This document shows positions 56,565 through 64,000 of a stretch of 64,000 nucleotides of DNA, one piece after another. The notes beneath the pieces were generated by a model, which did not search any database, was not told where the DNA came from, and saw only the letters and a list, made by a program, of their open reading frames with translations. The DNA is taken from the NCBI GenBank assembly GCA_902587755.1, contig CACIMN010000003.1, forward strand, positions 62,001 to 126,000, written 5' to 3'. A program made the translations under genes and the position numbers. Source of the stretch: an uncultured Pelagibacteraceae bacterium (GTDB lineage: Bacteria; Pseudomonadota; Alphaproteobacteria; Pelagibacterales; Pelagibacteraceae). Numbering within the stretch: the first letter of the stretch is position 1; every line of letters begins with the position of its first letter.

Positions 56565-56837
56565 ATGCTTAACACATTAGAAAACTTAATTAAACTTGCA
56601 CGAGAGAGAAAATCTTCGCCTGTTGAAGGTTCTTATACTAATAAGTTGCTTACAGATAAATCATTAAGTAAAGCAAAAGTTTTAGAAGAAGTTGATGAAT
56701 TAATTGAAGCTGTAGAAAAAAATTCTAATAAAATTCATGAAGCTGCAGATGTATTTTACCACTTACTAATGTATTTAGAGGCTAATGATGTAAAAATTGA
56801 AGAGGTAATGTCAGAGCTAGAAAAAAGAAAAAAATGA
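56565..56837 (+). CDS. hisE: Phosphoribosyl-ATP pyrophosphatase
   Basis: A small all-alpha pyrophosphatase catalysing the second step of histidine synthesis. The 90 residues contain [29 protein letters not shown] (split) and the metal-binding HEAADVFYHLLMYLEA. It is the stand-alone form, not fused to HisI. The stop overlaps the HIT gene by 4 bases (ATGA). Confidence 0.95.
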   Translation: MLNTLENLIKLARERKSSPVEGSYTNKLLTDKSLSKAKVLEEVDELIEAVEKNSNKIHEAADVFYHLLMYLEANDVKIEEVMSELEKRKK

Positions 56838-57202
56838 GTTACGACGATAATAACATTTTTGCAAAAATTTTACGTGGAGAGATCCCTTGTAATAAAATTT
56901 ATGAGGATGATTTTGTTTTGTCATTTCACGACATCAATCCACAAAAAAAAATTCATGCTTTAGTTATTCCAAAAGGTAAATATATTGATTTAGATGATTT
57001 TAGTCTCAATGCTTCTTCAGAAGAGATGGTTGGATTATTAAAAGGAATTAATATAGTTGCCAAAAAGCTTGGTATTTCAACAGAAGTAGGCAAAGGCTAT
57101 AGAGCTTTAGCAAATATTAGTGATCATGGAGGACAAGAAGTGCCTCATTTGCATTTTCATTTATTTGGAGGTGAAAAAGTGGGGAAAATGGTTAGTGATT
57201 GA
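56834..57202 (+). CDS. HIT-family (HinT-like) nucleotide-binding hydrolase
   Basis: A 122-residue histidine-triad protein. It opens with NIFAKILRGEIPCNKIYEDDFVLSFHDINPQ (split), and the catalytic triad is HLHFHLF (HxHxH) preceded by GQEVPHL. HinT-type enzymes hydrolyse aminoacyl-AMP and AMP-lysine-like substrates. It is commonly found after hisE in alphaproteobacteria. It overlaps the GNAT gene by 8 bases. Confidence 0.95.
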   Translation: MSYDDNNIFAKILRGEIPCNKIYEDDFVLSFHDINPQKKIHALVIPKGKYIDLDDFSLNASSEEMVGLLKGINIVAKKLGISTEVGKGYRALANISDHGGQEVPHLHFHLFGGEKVGKMVSD

Positions 57203-57698
57203 AGAAGTAAAAAGAAATTATTTAGATATATATTCACTTCAGGATTTAAAAGAAGGCATGAAACCTTCTGATGATTATTCATTAAGTTTAATTGATCCAA
57301 TAAATTTTCAATTAAATAAATTTTTTTATAAGAATATTGGAAAAAAACATAAATGGGTAGATAGACTTACTTGGTCAGAAGAAAAATGGATAAATTATGT
57401 ATCATCTAAAAATGTAAGAACATATGTATTTAAATTTAAAGATGATCTAGTGGGTTTTTTTGAATTAATTTATCATGAACAAAAAAATGAAACTGAAATT
57501 GCATATTTTGGTATACTAGAAGAATACCAAAATAAAAAATTAGGCTCTTATTTACTATCTGAAGCTATTAAAAAGTCTTTCAAAGATAATGTTAGCCGCG
57601 TTTGGGTTCACACATGTTCATTAGATCATAGAAATGCTTTGAATAATTATATTGCGCGAGGAATGAAAGTTTTTAAATCTGAAAATCTTAAAATTTAA
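57195..57698 (+). CDS. GNAT-family N-acetyltransferase
   Basis: A 167-residue acetyltransferase-fold protein. The core motif A region is EIAYFGILEEYQNKKLGSYLLSEAI, with the acetyl-CoA-binding QNKKLGS in place of the usual Q/RxxGxG/A. The later VWVHTCSLDHRNALNNYIARGMKVF covers the following strands. The start is taken as GTG at 57195, after GGGG at 57181-57184; an earlier in-frame ATG at 57120 would overlap the HIT gene by 83 bases with non-GNAT sequence. Substrate unknown. Confidence 0.82.
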   Translation: MIEEVKRNYLDIYSLQDLKEGMKPSDDYSLSLIDPINFQLNKFFYKNIGKKHKWVDRLTWSEEKWINYVSSKNVRTYVFKFKDDLVGFFELIYHEQKNETEIAYFGILEEYQNKKLGSYLLSEAIKKSFKDNVSRVWVHTCSLDHRNALNNYIARGMKVFKSENLKI

Positions 57699-57705
57699 CT
57701 TATAA

Positions 57706-58974
57706 TTAATTATTTCTTAATTTTATTTTTAATTGATTTTCCACAAATCTTGAATAGAAAATTTGATTAGATATTTTTTTATAAGAATCATCTCCTATCA
57801 TTCTTGCAAATGAAAGCCAATTTCTAAATACTAATGCATCAAATAAAGATAATCCCTCTATAGTTGGGTTTGAATTTTTTTCAAAAATTAAATCAGGATT
57901 TTTTTCATCAAAATTTGTTTCTTGTTCTTTATTTTTTTCATCATATATCATCGCATCTTTATCTAATTTGTTATAATTTGGAAATTTTGGATAATATTCA
58001 GAACAACCTCTTTTGATTTTACAACTTAATTCTTTATTGAAATTTTTATAAAGAATTTTTTTTACCTGATTTAAAATTAACTCTGTTTCTTGAATTGAAT
58101 TGCAAAATATTAATCCTTTGTAATTACCTGAAACTCCTGGTCTTAACTCAATCATACATTTTCGTGAATTATCTTTTTCTAATTCAATTTTATCAAAAAC
58201 AATATACAACTTCATTAATTCTAAGACATTATCAACCTCTATTTGAATTTTATAACATCCAAAACAATGTTTAGGTATGAAATTTAAAGTGCTAAAAATT
58301 TTTTTATGTCTATTGCAATGAGGTGGTAACTGCTGCTCCCTATAAGTTTGAACTTTATCAAATTCTAAATCATTAACGTTATTTTCTAAAATTAAATTTA
58401 TTTTTTTGAATAATTCTTTGATCTCAAAATCTTCAATATTTTTTTCAGGGGAATACTCAAGTTTTATATTATTTATATTGTTGTGAGCTAAAATAATTTC
58501 CGAATTTCTCACATTTGTATTTCTAGTTTGAGACAACACATTAAGTAATCCTGTTAAAGATGGTTTTAAATCTTTTTTTAATTCAAGTGATTTTACATAG
58601 TGTTCAATAGCTTTTTCGTTTTCTCCTGTAGTATAATATACCCCAGCGAGGTTATTATAAAATTCAGGAGCATTTGGTTTTAATGCAATAGCCTTTTGAT
58701 AGTCTTCTTTAGTTTTTTCAAAATCATTTAATCTTGAGAATGTATATCCTCTATAAAAATAAAAAGTAGGATTATTAGAATTTAATTCTAAACATTGAGT
58801 AAAATTTTCAATTGCTGCACTTATATTATTTAGATACAAATATGAAATACCTTTTAAAAAATAATAATTAGGATTATTTTTCTCATTTTCATCCAAATTA
58901 TTTAAAGTATCAACAGCCTCAGAAAATTTTTTATTTTTTATTAACAATGAAATTTTTTCAATATTATTTTTCAT
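57706..58974 (-). CDS. TPR-repeat protein with unrecognised Cys/His-containing C-terminal domain
   Basis: A 422-residue protein. Residues about 1-150 are tetratricopeptide repeats (SAIENFTQCLELNSNNPTFYF, DFEKTKEDYQKAIALKPN, NEKAIEHYVKSLELKK). The ~270-residue remainder is not one I can name: it holds PPHCNRHKKIF and PKHCFGCYKIQIEV (a C-x2-C and several His), RKCMIELRPGVSGNYKGLIFC, KIKRGCSEYYPKFPNY and a helical end. The cysteines could bind metal or form disulfides. No signal peptide. It is isolated between a GNAT and lolA, with convergent and same-strand neighbours. TPR-sulfotransferase fusions exist in related bacteria, but no sulfotransferase motifs are present here. Confidence 0.75.
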   Translation of the reverse strand: MKNNIEKISLLIKNKKFSEAVDTLNNLDENEKNNPNYYFLKGISYLYLNNISAAIENFTQCLELNSNNPTFYFYRGYTFSRLNDFEKTKEDYQKAIALKPNAPEFYNNLAGVYYTTGENEKAIEHYVKSLELKKDLKPSLTGLLNVLSQTRNTNVRNSEIILAHNNINNIKLEYSPEKNIEDFEIKELFKKINLILENNVNDLEFDKVQTYREQQLPPHCNRHKKIFSTLNFIPKHCFGCYKIQIEVDNVLELMKLYIVFDKIELEKDNSRKCMIELRPGVSGNYKGLIFCNSIQETELILNQVKKILYKNFNKELSCKIKRGCSEYYPKFPNYNKLDKDAMIYDEKNKEQETNFDEKNPDLIFEKNSNPTIEGLSLFDALVFRNWLSFARMIGDDSYKKISNQIFYSRFVENQLKIKLRNN

Positions 58975-59025
58975 AATCTAATTATAAGTAATATATATTA
59001 CTTTGAATATAAATTCTTAAAAAAT

Positions 59026-59571
59026 CTAGTATTGTAGCGGGAGTTTAAATAAATCTTTATTTAATATTTGGTTAGTTTTAATTGACCAAAGATAAGTAAT
59101 ATTTAAATTTTGATATATATCTGTAGTTTGCCAACCCCTTAAATGAAATGTTTTTAAATCAAAAAAAATATTTATTTCATTATCATTTTCTATAAATTTA
59201 TAATTAATAAATTTATTATCTATAATTTTTTCCTCCATATTATTTATTTTTTTTAACATAAATTCTTTATCTAAAATTAAATTTAATGGAGTTTGTTTTA
59301 TGGGATATCGGTAGTAACCAGTATTGGTTTTTACCACAACAGATTTACTATTAGATACTAATATTTTATTACTCCCACCATTATATTTGCAGTAAATTTT
59401 TTTTGGATATTGTATAGTACAATTTCCATTTTCAATTTGCCCATTTATATTTTGTTCAAATTTAAAATTTAAATTATCTATTTTTTCAAAATGATTGATA
59501 ATTTCATTCTTATTATCTGCAAAGCTTTTATTAATAGTAATTAAAAAAAAAATAAATAATAATTTTCTCAT
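59026..59571 (-). CDS. lolA: Outer-membrane lipoprotein carrier protein LolA
   Basis: The periplasmic chaperone that ferries lipoproteins from LolCDE to the outer membrane. The 181 residues have a signal peptide (about 1-18, ending SFA) and the incomplete beta-barrel pattern LNFKFEQNINGQIENGNCTIQYPKKIYCKYN (split), then VSNSKSVVVKTNTGYYRYPIKQTPLNLIL. The position directly after ftsK is conserved in alphaproteobacteria. It shares one base with ftsK. Confidence 0.88.
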   Translation of the reverse strand: MRKLLFIFFLITINKSFADNKNEIINHFEKIDNLNFKFEQNINGQIENGNCTIQYPKKIYCKYNGGSNKILVSNSKSVVVKTNTGYYRYPIKQTPLNLILDKEFMLKKINNMEEKIIDNKFINYKFIENDNEINIFFDLKTFHLRGWQTTDIYQNLNITYLWSIKTNQILNKDLFKLPLQY

Positions 59572-61655
59572 TAAAGAACATCTCTCTTGCCTACATGATT
59601 TGCTTTACTTACTACTCCATCCACTTCCATCATATCAATAATCCTTGCTGCACGATTATATCCAATTTGCAGTTTTCTTTGAAGAAATGAAGTTGAAGCT
59701 TTTCCTTCAGATCTAATTATTTCTAATGCTCTATCATATAGTTCATCTCTTTCATCTTGATTTTGTTTACTTCCAGTCTCTTTCTCATCAGCAAAATTTA
59801 ATATTTCATCAACATAATCTGGTTCAGCTTGAGATCTCAGAGAGTCATTTATTTTCTCTATTTCAATATCTGAAACAAAAGGAGCATGAATTCTTATGAT
59901 ACGATTTGCAGAGGACATGTATAACATGTCGCCTTTTCCAAGTAATTGCTCAGCCCCTTGTTCCCCTAAAATTGTTCTACTGTCAATTTTCGAGGTGACT
60001 TGAAAAGATATTCTTGTTGGGAAGTTTGCTTTAATAGTTCCTGTTATTACATCAACACTAGGTCTTTGAGTAGCCATTATAATATGAATGCCAGCAGCTC
60101 GCGCCATTTGAGATAACTTTTGAATATAATTTTCTATTTCTTTACCAGCTACAAGCATTAAATCAGACATTTCATCAACTACTACAACAATATATGGCAT
60201 TGGAAGTTTGTGTTTAGAGTTATATCCATCTATATTTCTAACACCTTCTTTAGTCATTAATCTGTACCTACTTTCCATTTCTTTAACTACCCATCCAAGA
60301 ACAGAGGCAGCTTTTTTTGCTTCTGTAATAACTGGGCATAATAAATGTGGTATACCTTCATATGTTGATAGTTCTAGCATTTTAGGATCAATTAAAATAA
60401 ATTTGCATCTGTCAGGAGTGTGTCGATAAAGAAGAGATAATATAATTGTATTGATACAAACAGACTTACCAGATCCCGTTGTCCCTGCAATAAGAAGATG
60501 AGGCATAGAATAAAGATCACCTATTACTGCTTTGCCTGAAATATTTTTTCCAAGAGCAATTGGTAATTTGATTTCTTTTTTTTTAAAATCATTACTACCT
60601 AAAATTTCATTTAAATATACGTTTTCTCGGATAATATTTGGTAGCTCTATTCCAATAGTATTACTCCCGGGTATAGTTGAAATTCTTGCAGACTCTGAGC
60701 TAGTATTTCTCGCAATATCATCTGATAAATTTATAATTTTTGAGACTTTAACACCAGCAGCTGGCTCAAATTCATTTAGAGTTACAACTGGTCCGTGACT
60801 AACTTTTTTAATGACTCCGTTAACACCAAAATCCAGTAAAATTTTTTCTAAAAATTTTGGATCAGAAGTTTCAGTTTTATTTGAAATTTCTCTATCTTTT
60901 TTATTTGGACTTTTTAATAGATCTAAGCTAGGTAATTTAAACTTAATTTTTTTATCTACAGTTTCTTCAGCTTTAATAAAAGGCAGATCTTCTTGGATAA
61001 GATTTTTTATTTCATCCTGCGGTATATATTCTTTTATAATCTCATTTTTATAGGTGTAATTTTTCTCATTATCTTTTTTGAAAAATTGAGTAATTTTTCC
61101 TATTATTTTGTAAAATTTAGTTGGATTAAAATTAATACTTAAAAGAAATAAAAATAAAATTATTATAATTAATAAATAATAAGCGATACCTTCATTAACT
61201 GAAATAAATGAATTTAAAAAACTATCGCTTAAATATGTTCCTACAAACCCACCATTTCCATTTATATACAGTGTGAAAGCATTAGAGTGATAGTGATTCA
61301 AAAATAATGTTCCAAAAATTGAGTAAATTACAACAAAAAAAATATTTTCAATAATTAAAAAATTTTTTTTTACTATTAATATATTTATACCTGTAATTAC
61401 TAATGTTATTGAAATTAAATAAGATATTAGTCCTACAGATTGGAAAAAAAGATCAGAAATAATACTACCTCTTATGCCTAAAATATTTTTGATTTCGGTG
61501 TTTTTAGGAAATATAAAATTTGGATCTTCTGGGGTATAGGATAATAGAGAGATCAATAGCAATAATCCTGCAAAAAATATAACTATTCCAAAAATTTCAG
61601 CTAAACGTTTAAAAGCAAAATTAATTAACAAATTAGCAGTTTTTTTAATATTCAT
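59571..61655 (-). CDS. ftsK: DNA translocase FtsK
   Basis: A septal DNA pump that clears chromosome termini and links to cell division. Domains: about four N-terminal transmembrane helices (residues ~18-180), a short linker, then the motor with Walker A LLIAGTTGSGKSVCIN, Walker B VVVVDEMSDLM, DPKMLELSTYEGIPHLL and MATQRPSVDVITG, and a C-terminal gamma winged helix (STSFLQRKLQIGYNRAARIID). At 694 residues it is shorter than E. coli FtsK because the linker is reduced. Confidence 0.98.
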   Translation of the reverse strand: MNIKKTANLLINFAFKRLAEIFGIVIFFAGLLLLISLLSYTPEDPNFIFPKNTEIKNILGIRGSIISDLFFQSVGLISYLISITLVITGINILIVKKNFLIIENIFFVVIYSIFGTLFLNHYHSNAFTLYINGNGGFVGTYLSDSFLNSFISVNEGIAYYLLIIIILFLFLLSINFNPTKFYKIIGKITQFFKKDNEKNYTYKNEIIKEYIPQDEIKNLIQEDLPFIKAEETVDKKIKFKLPSLDLLKSPNKKDREISNKTETSDPKFLEKILLDFGVNGVIKKVSHGPVVTLNEFEPAAGVKVSKIINLSDDIARNTSSESARISTIPGSNTIGIELPNIIRENVYLNEILGSNDFKKKEIKLPIALGKNISGKAVIGDLYSMPHLLIAGTTGSGKSVCINTIILSLLYRHTPDRCKFILIDPKMLELSTYEGIPHLLCPVITEAKKAASVLGWVVKEMESRYRLMTKEGVRNIDGYNSKHKLPMPYIVVVVDEMSDLMLVAGKEIENYIQKLSQMARAAGIHIIMATQRPSVDVITGTIKANFPTRISFQVTSKIDSRTILGEQGAEQLLGKGDMLYMSSANRIIRIHAPFVSDIEIEKINDSLRSQAEPDYVDEILNFADEKETGSKQNQDERDELYDRALEIIRSEGKASTSFLQRKLQIGYNRAARIIDMMEVDGVVSKANHVGKRDVL

Positions 61656-61717
61656 ACAAATGAATCAATTATATCACTTTGTATCACCTAATTTTTATTG
61701 TTAAAATTAAAAATATT

Positions 61718-62791
61718 ATGAAAGTATGTATACTTGACAACGGGATAACAAGCTTAACCTTAGCCAAAGCTTTAGTTAACCAAAAAATCTACGTTGATAT
61801 AATTTCAAATAAAAATAGCCCCACAATGGCATCAAGAACAATAGGTATTTCAAGAAGTAATGTTGAATTTTTCAATAGTTATATTTTAAATATTGATAAA
61901 ATAATTTGGAAATTAAATAAAATAGAAATATTTACTGATAATTTAAAAAACGAAAAATTAATTGATTTTGAAGATAATAAAAATTACTTATTTTCAATAG
62001 TAAAAAATTCAGATCTTTATCAGTTACTAAAAAAAGATTTAGTTAAAAACAAATACTTTAAACAAATTAACTTAAATAAAAATTTAATATTTGATAAAAA
62101 ATATAATCTCATAATAAATACAAATTATTTTAGTCCAATAGCAAAAAAATATTTTCATAAAAAAATTTTAAAAAAATATAATAGTTTTGCTTTCACTACG
62201 ACTATAAAACATGAAAAAATTTTAAATAAAACTGCAAGTCAAATTTTTACTCAAAGAGGACCACTTGCATTTTTGCCTATTTCAAATTTTGAAACTTCAG
62301 TTGTTTATTCTTTGGATAATTTAAAAAATATCAAAGATGATTATTTGTATAGTTTAATCAAAAAATATAATTTAAAATACAAAATCAAAGGTTTTGATAA
62401 AATTCAATCAATTGAATTAATTTCGTCAAGTTTAAGATCTTATTATCATGAAAATATTCTTGCATTTGGTGATATGCTTCACAAAATTCATCCTTTGGCT
62501 GGTCAGGGCTTTAATATGACTATAAGAGACATAAAAATACTTATTAACATTATAACAAAAAAAATTGATTTAGGACTTCCAATTAACTACTTAGTAAATC
62601 AAGAGTTTGAAAGTAAATGTAAATCAAAAAATTATATTTTCTCTAATGGTATAGATTATGTTTATGAATTTTTTAATTTTGAAAGAAAAACACATTCTAA
62701 GTTACTAAGTAAATCAGTTAAATTACTATGTAATAATTCTATGATTAATAAATTCTTTACTAGAATAGCAGATCGCGGAATTAATTATTAA
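61718..62791 (+). CDS. UbiH/UbiF-type FAD monooxygenase
   Basis: A flavoprotein hydroxylase-family enzyme, 357 residues when started at the ATG at 61718 (MKVCILDNGITSLTLAKAL, a degenerate Rossmann motif). SRTIGISRSNVEFFN and the late ILAFGDMLHKIHPLAGQGFNMTIRD (GD and DxxHxxxPxxGQGxN motifs) place it in the UbiH/UbiF/VisC group, probably for ubiquinone ring hydroxylation. The N-terminal GxGxxG is altered to DNGITSL, so FAD-binding detail differs. The position next to ftsK-lolA is common in alphaproteobacteria. Confidence 0.87.
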   Translation: MKVCILDNGITSLTLAKALVNQKIYVDIISNKNSPTMASRTIGISRSNVEFFNSYILNIDKIIWKLNKIEIFTDNLKNEKLIDFEDNKNYLFSIVKNSDLYQLLKKDLVKNKYFKQINLNKNLIFDKKYNLIINTNYFSPIAKKYFHKKILKKYNSFAFTTTIKHEKILNKTASQIFTQRGPLAFLPISNFETSVVYSLDNLKNIKDDYLYSLIKKYNLKYKIKGFDKIQSIELISSSLRSYYHENILAFGDMLHKIHPLAGQGFNMTIRDIKILINIITKKIDLGLPINYLVNQEFESKCKSKNYIFSNGIDYVYEFFNFERKTHSKLLSKSVKLLCNNSMINKFFTRIADRGINY

Positions 62792-62792
62792 T

Positions 62793-63434
62793 TTATTGTA
62801 AAGTACTATTATTGAAAATATCATGACTATAAGTTGCTAAAATTTCAGCTATTCTTTGCTTTCTTATATTTAAATTTTCTGCTTCTAATAATACCTGCTT
62901 TTCTTCAAGTGAAAAAGGAGAGGCCATTGATAAAGCATTAATTGTTTCCTCAAGACTTTGTTTTTCTAGAGCTTTCCAATTAATTATAAATCCTTTTTTA
63001 TCAAATAAAGATTTTAAATCTTTGAAAATAAGCTCTAAATCCATAAATTTTATTTCTTGATCATCATTATCTAAATCTTTACTGAATTTACTGAAATCAA
63101 CCATAACTTCTCTGTATTTGTTATTAGTTTTAATCTCCTCAATTGTTTGAAATCTAATAATCCCCTTTATTTCAATTAAATATCTTCCATCATTTGTTTC
63201 TCGAAAACTTGTTATTTTTCCCAGACATCCAATTTTATGTAAATCAGGTTGTTCATTATTTTCGTTTTTTGATTTAACTGGTTGTATCATACCTATAAAT
63301 TTATTTGATTTCATAGCGTCATCAACCATATTTAAATATCTTTCTTCAAAAATATTTAAAGGAACTGTAGTCTTGGGGAAAATAATGAAATTACTTAAAG
63401 GGAATACAGGAATTGTTTTAGGAAAATTTTTCAT
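62793..63434 (-). CDS. Lon-substrate-binding (LON) domain protein
   Basis: A 213-residue protein consisting of the Lon protease N-terminal (LAN/LON) domain without ATPase or protease. Sequence: IPVFPLSNFIIFPKTTVPLNIFEERYLNMVDDAM (split), IGMIQPV, GCLGKITSFRETNDGRYLIEIKGI and a helical C-terminus with EETINALSMASPFSLEEKQVLLE. Such stand-alone domains are common in alphaproteobacteria with unknown roles. It converges on the UbiH-type gene with a 1-base gap and diverges from the last sulfotransferase. Confidence 0.92.
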   Translation of the reverse strand: MKNFPKTIPVFPLSNFIIFPKTTVPLNIFEERYLNMVDDAMKSNKFIGMIQPVKSKNENNEQPDLHKIGCLGKITSFRETNDGRYLIEIKGIIRFQTIEEIKTNNKYREVMVDFSKFSKDLDNDDQEIKFMDLELIFKDLKSLFDKKGFIINWKALEKQSLEETINALSMASPFSLEEKQVLLEAENLNIRKQRIAEILATYSHDIFNNSTLQ

Positions 63435-63481
63435 AAATTTTATTTACAATAAAAATATTATTAATCTATAATATTAATACA

Positions 63482-64000
63482 ATGATTTATTGGATCGCAT
63501 CCTATCCAAAAAGTGGTAATACCTGGCTTAGAATTCTTTTATCTTGTTATTTTTATACAAAAGATGGAGTTTATGATGAAAATTCTCTAAAGAATATCCA
63601 GCAATTTCCCGAAAAGCAATATTTTCACGAATTTAATTATAATCAAAATATAATTGGAGATACAACTAAATACTGGTTGAAGGCTCAAGAAAAGATAAAT
63701 GAGGATAAAAAATTAAGATTTTTTAAAACACATAATGTTTTTGGTCTTGTAAATAATTCTCATTTTACAAACAAAGAAAATTCTATAGGGTGTATTTACA
63801 TAGTTAGAGATCCGCGAAATATATTTACATCAATCAAAAACTTTTATGAGATGGACAATGATAAAGCACTTAAATGGATGATGAATCAAAATCAATATAT
63901 TTATGACATACACAATTTTGAAAAGGATGGTTATAGTGACTTTCAGTTTATAAGTTCTTGGGACAATAATTATAAGTCATGGAAATTGCAAAAAAAAATA
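63482..64000 (+). CDS. Sulfotransferase-domain protein, subgroup A (3' end off the window)
   Basis: A partial gene, 173 residues visible, with no stop before the window edge. It begins MIYWIASYPKSGNTWLRILL (5'-phosphosulfate loop), with KTHNVFGL and the 3'-phosphate motif GCIYIVRDPRNIFTSIKNFY. SSWDNNYKSWK aligns with the SSWKNHYNSWK of the gene at 38996. The subgroup markers SIGCIYIVRDPRN and TSIKNxY are shared with that gene rather than with the tandem pair. Acceptor unknown. Confidence 0.85.
   Translation, partial: MIYWIASYPKSGNTWLRILLSCYFYTKDGVYDENSLKNIQQFPEKQYFHEFNYNQNIIGDTTKYWLKAQEKINEDKKLRFFKTHNVFGLVNNSHFTNKENSIGCIYIVRDPRNIFTSIKNFYEMDNDKALKWMMNQNQYIYDIHNFEKDGYSDFQFISSWDNNYKSWKLQKKI

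Noticed and set aside
1-64000. tRNA, rRNA, tmRNA, riboswitch, CRISPR, IS or prophage elements
   Set aside because: Gaps are too short for most of these and no conserved structure, repeat-spacer pattern, transposase or integrase was recognised on reading.

Overview
The window looks like a core-chromosome segment of a streamlined marine alphaproteobacterium of the SAR11/Pelagibacterales type. The basis is strong A+T richness, very short or overlapping intergenic gaps, alphaproteobacterial gene neighbourhoods (hemE next to a PpsR-type regulator, maf-aroE-coaE-dnaQ-secB, parAB-rsmG-mnmG-mnmE-rho, fur-miaB-phoH-ybeY-lnt-metK) and a Gram-negative envelope gene set. No rRNA, tRNA, CRISPR array, prophage or insertion sequence was seen, and no gap between genes exceeds about 270 bases. 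The lineage assignment is an inference from architecture, not from a search.

Layout. 1-9810: a leftward block of nusA (cut by the window edge), metK, lnt, ybeY, phoH, miaB, fur and a very short tsaB, then a polysaccharide deacetylase, a Bax-like glucosaminidase and an Nfu-type Fe-S scaffold. 9863-17957: trpS, murJ, malic enzyme maeB, a BON lipoprotein, rsmI, an LpoA-like periplasmic protein and rdgB. 17994-21793: the chaperone genes grpE-dnaK-dnaJ with a heat-shock-type promoter before dnaK. 21801-28564: a secreted polysaccharide-lyase-like protein, dapB, nth, a PfkB kinase, a 39-residue ArfA ribosome-rescue factor, an orphan winged-helix protein, a YkuD L,D-transpeptidase, a YggS-family PLP protein, a TenI/ThiE-like protein and an outer-membrane porin. 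28759-33321: a DUF3576-type lipoprotein, leuS, lptE and holA.

33329-47298 carries the hallmarks of a replication-origin region. parB, parA, rsmG (with a near-perfect parS site inside it), mnmG, mnmE, rho, hemJ, hemH and hemE run leftward. ppsR, maf, aroE, coaE and dnaQ run rightward. The 266-base hemE/ppsR gap at the strand switch contains DnaA-box-like sequences and is the best oriC candidate. secB, fxsA, a Tim44-domain gene and smr follow, then hslVU.

52898-57698 is a histidine operon (hisB, hisH, a secreted SHOCT-type protein, hisA, hisF, hisE) ending in HIT and GNAT genes. 57706-63434 holds a TPR protein with an unrecognised C-terminal domain, lolA, ftsK, a UbiH-type monooxygenase and a Lon-substrate-binding-domain protein.

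The most distinctive accessory signal is a family of four PAPS-type sulfotransferase genes (38996, 49202, 50073 and 63482, the last cut by the window end). They are slotted one or two at a time between otherwise conserved housekeeping genes and form two visible subgroups. With the polysaccharide deacetylase and the lyase-like protein they suggest carbohydrate or envelope modification, but no substrate can be read from sequence. Other points of note are a promoter-terminator-nusA leader arrangement, missing canonical neighbours at several conserved junctions, a palindrome in the rho leader, and a YggS/TenI pair whose start codons share an ATGCAT palindrome.
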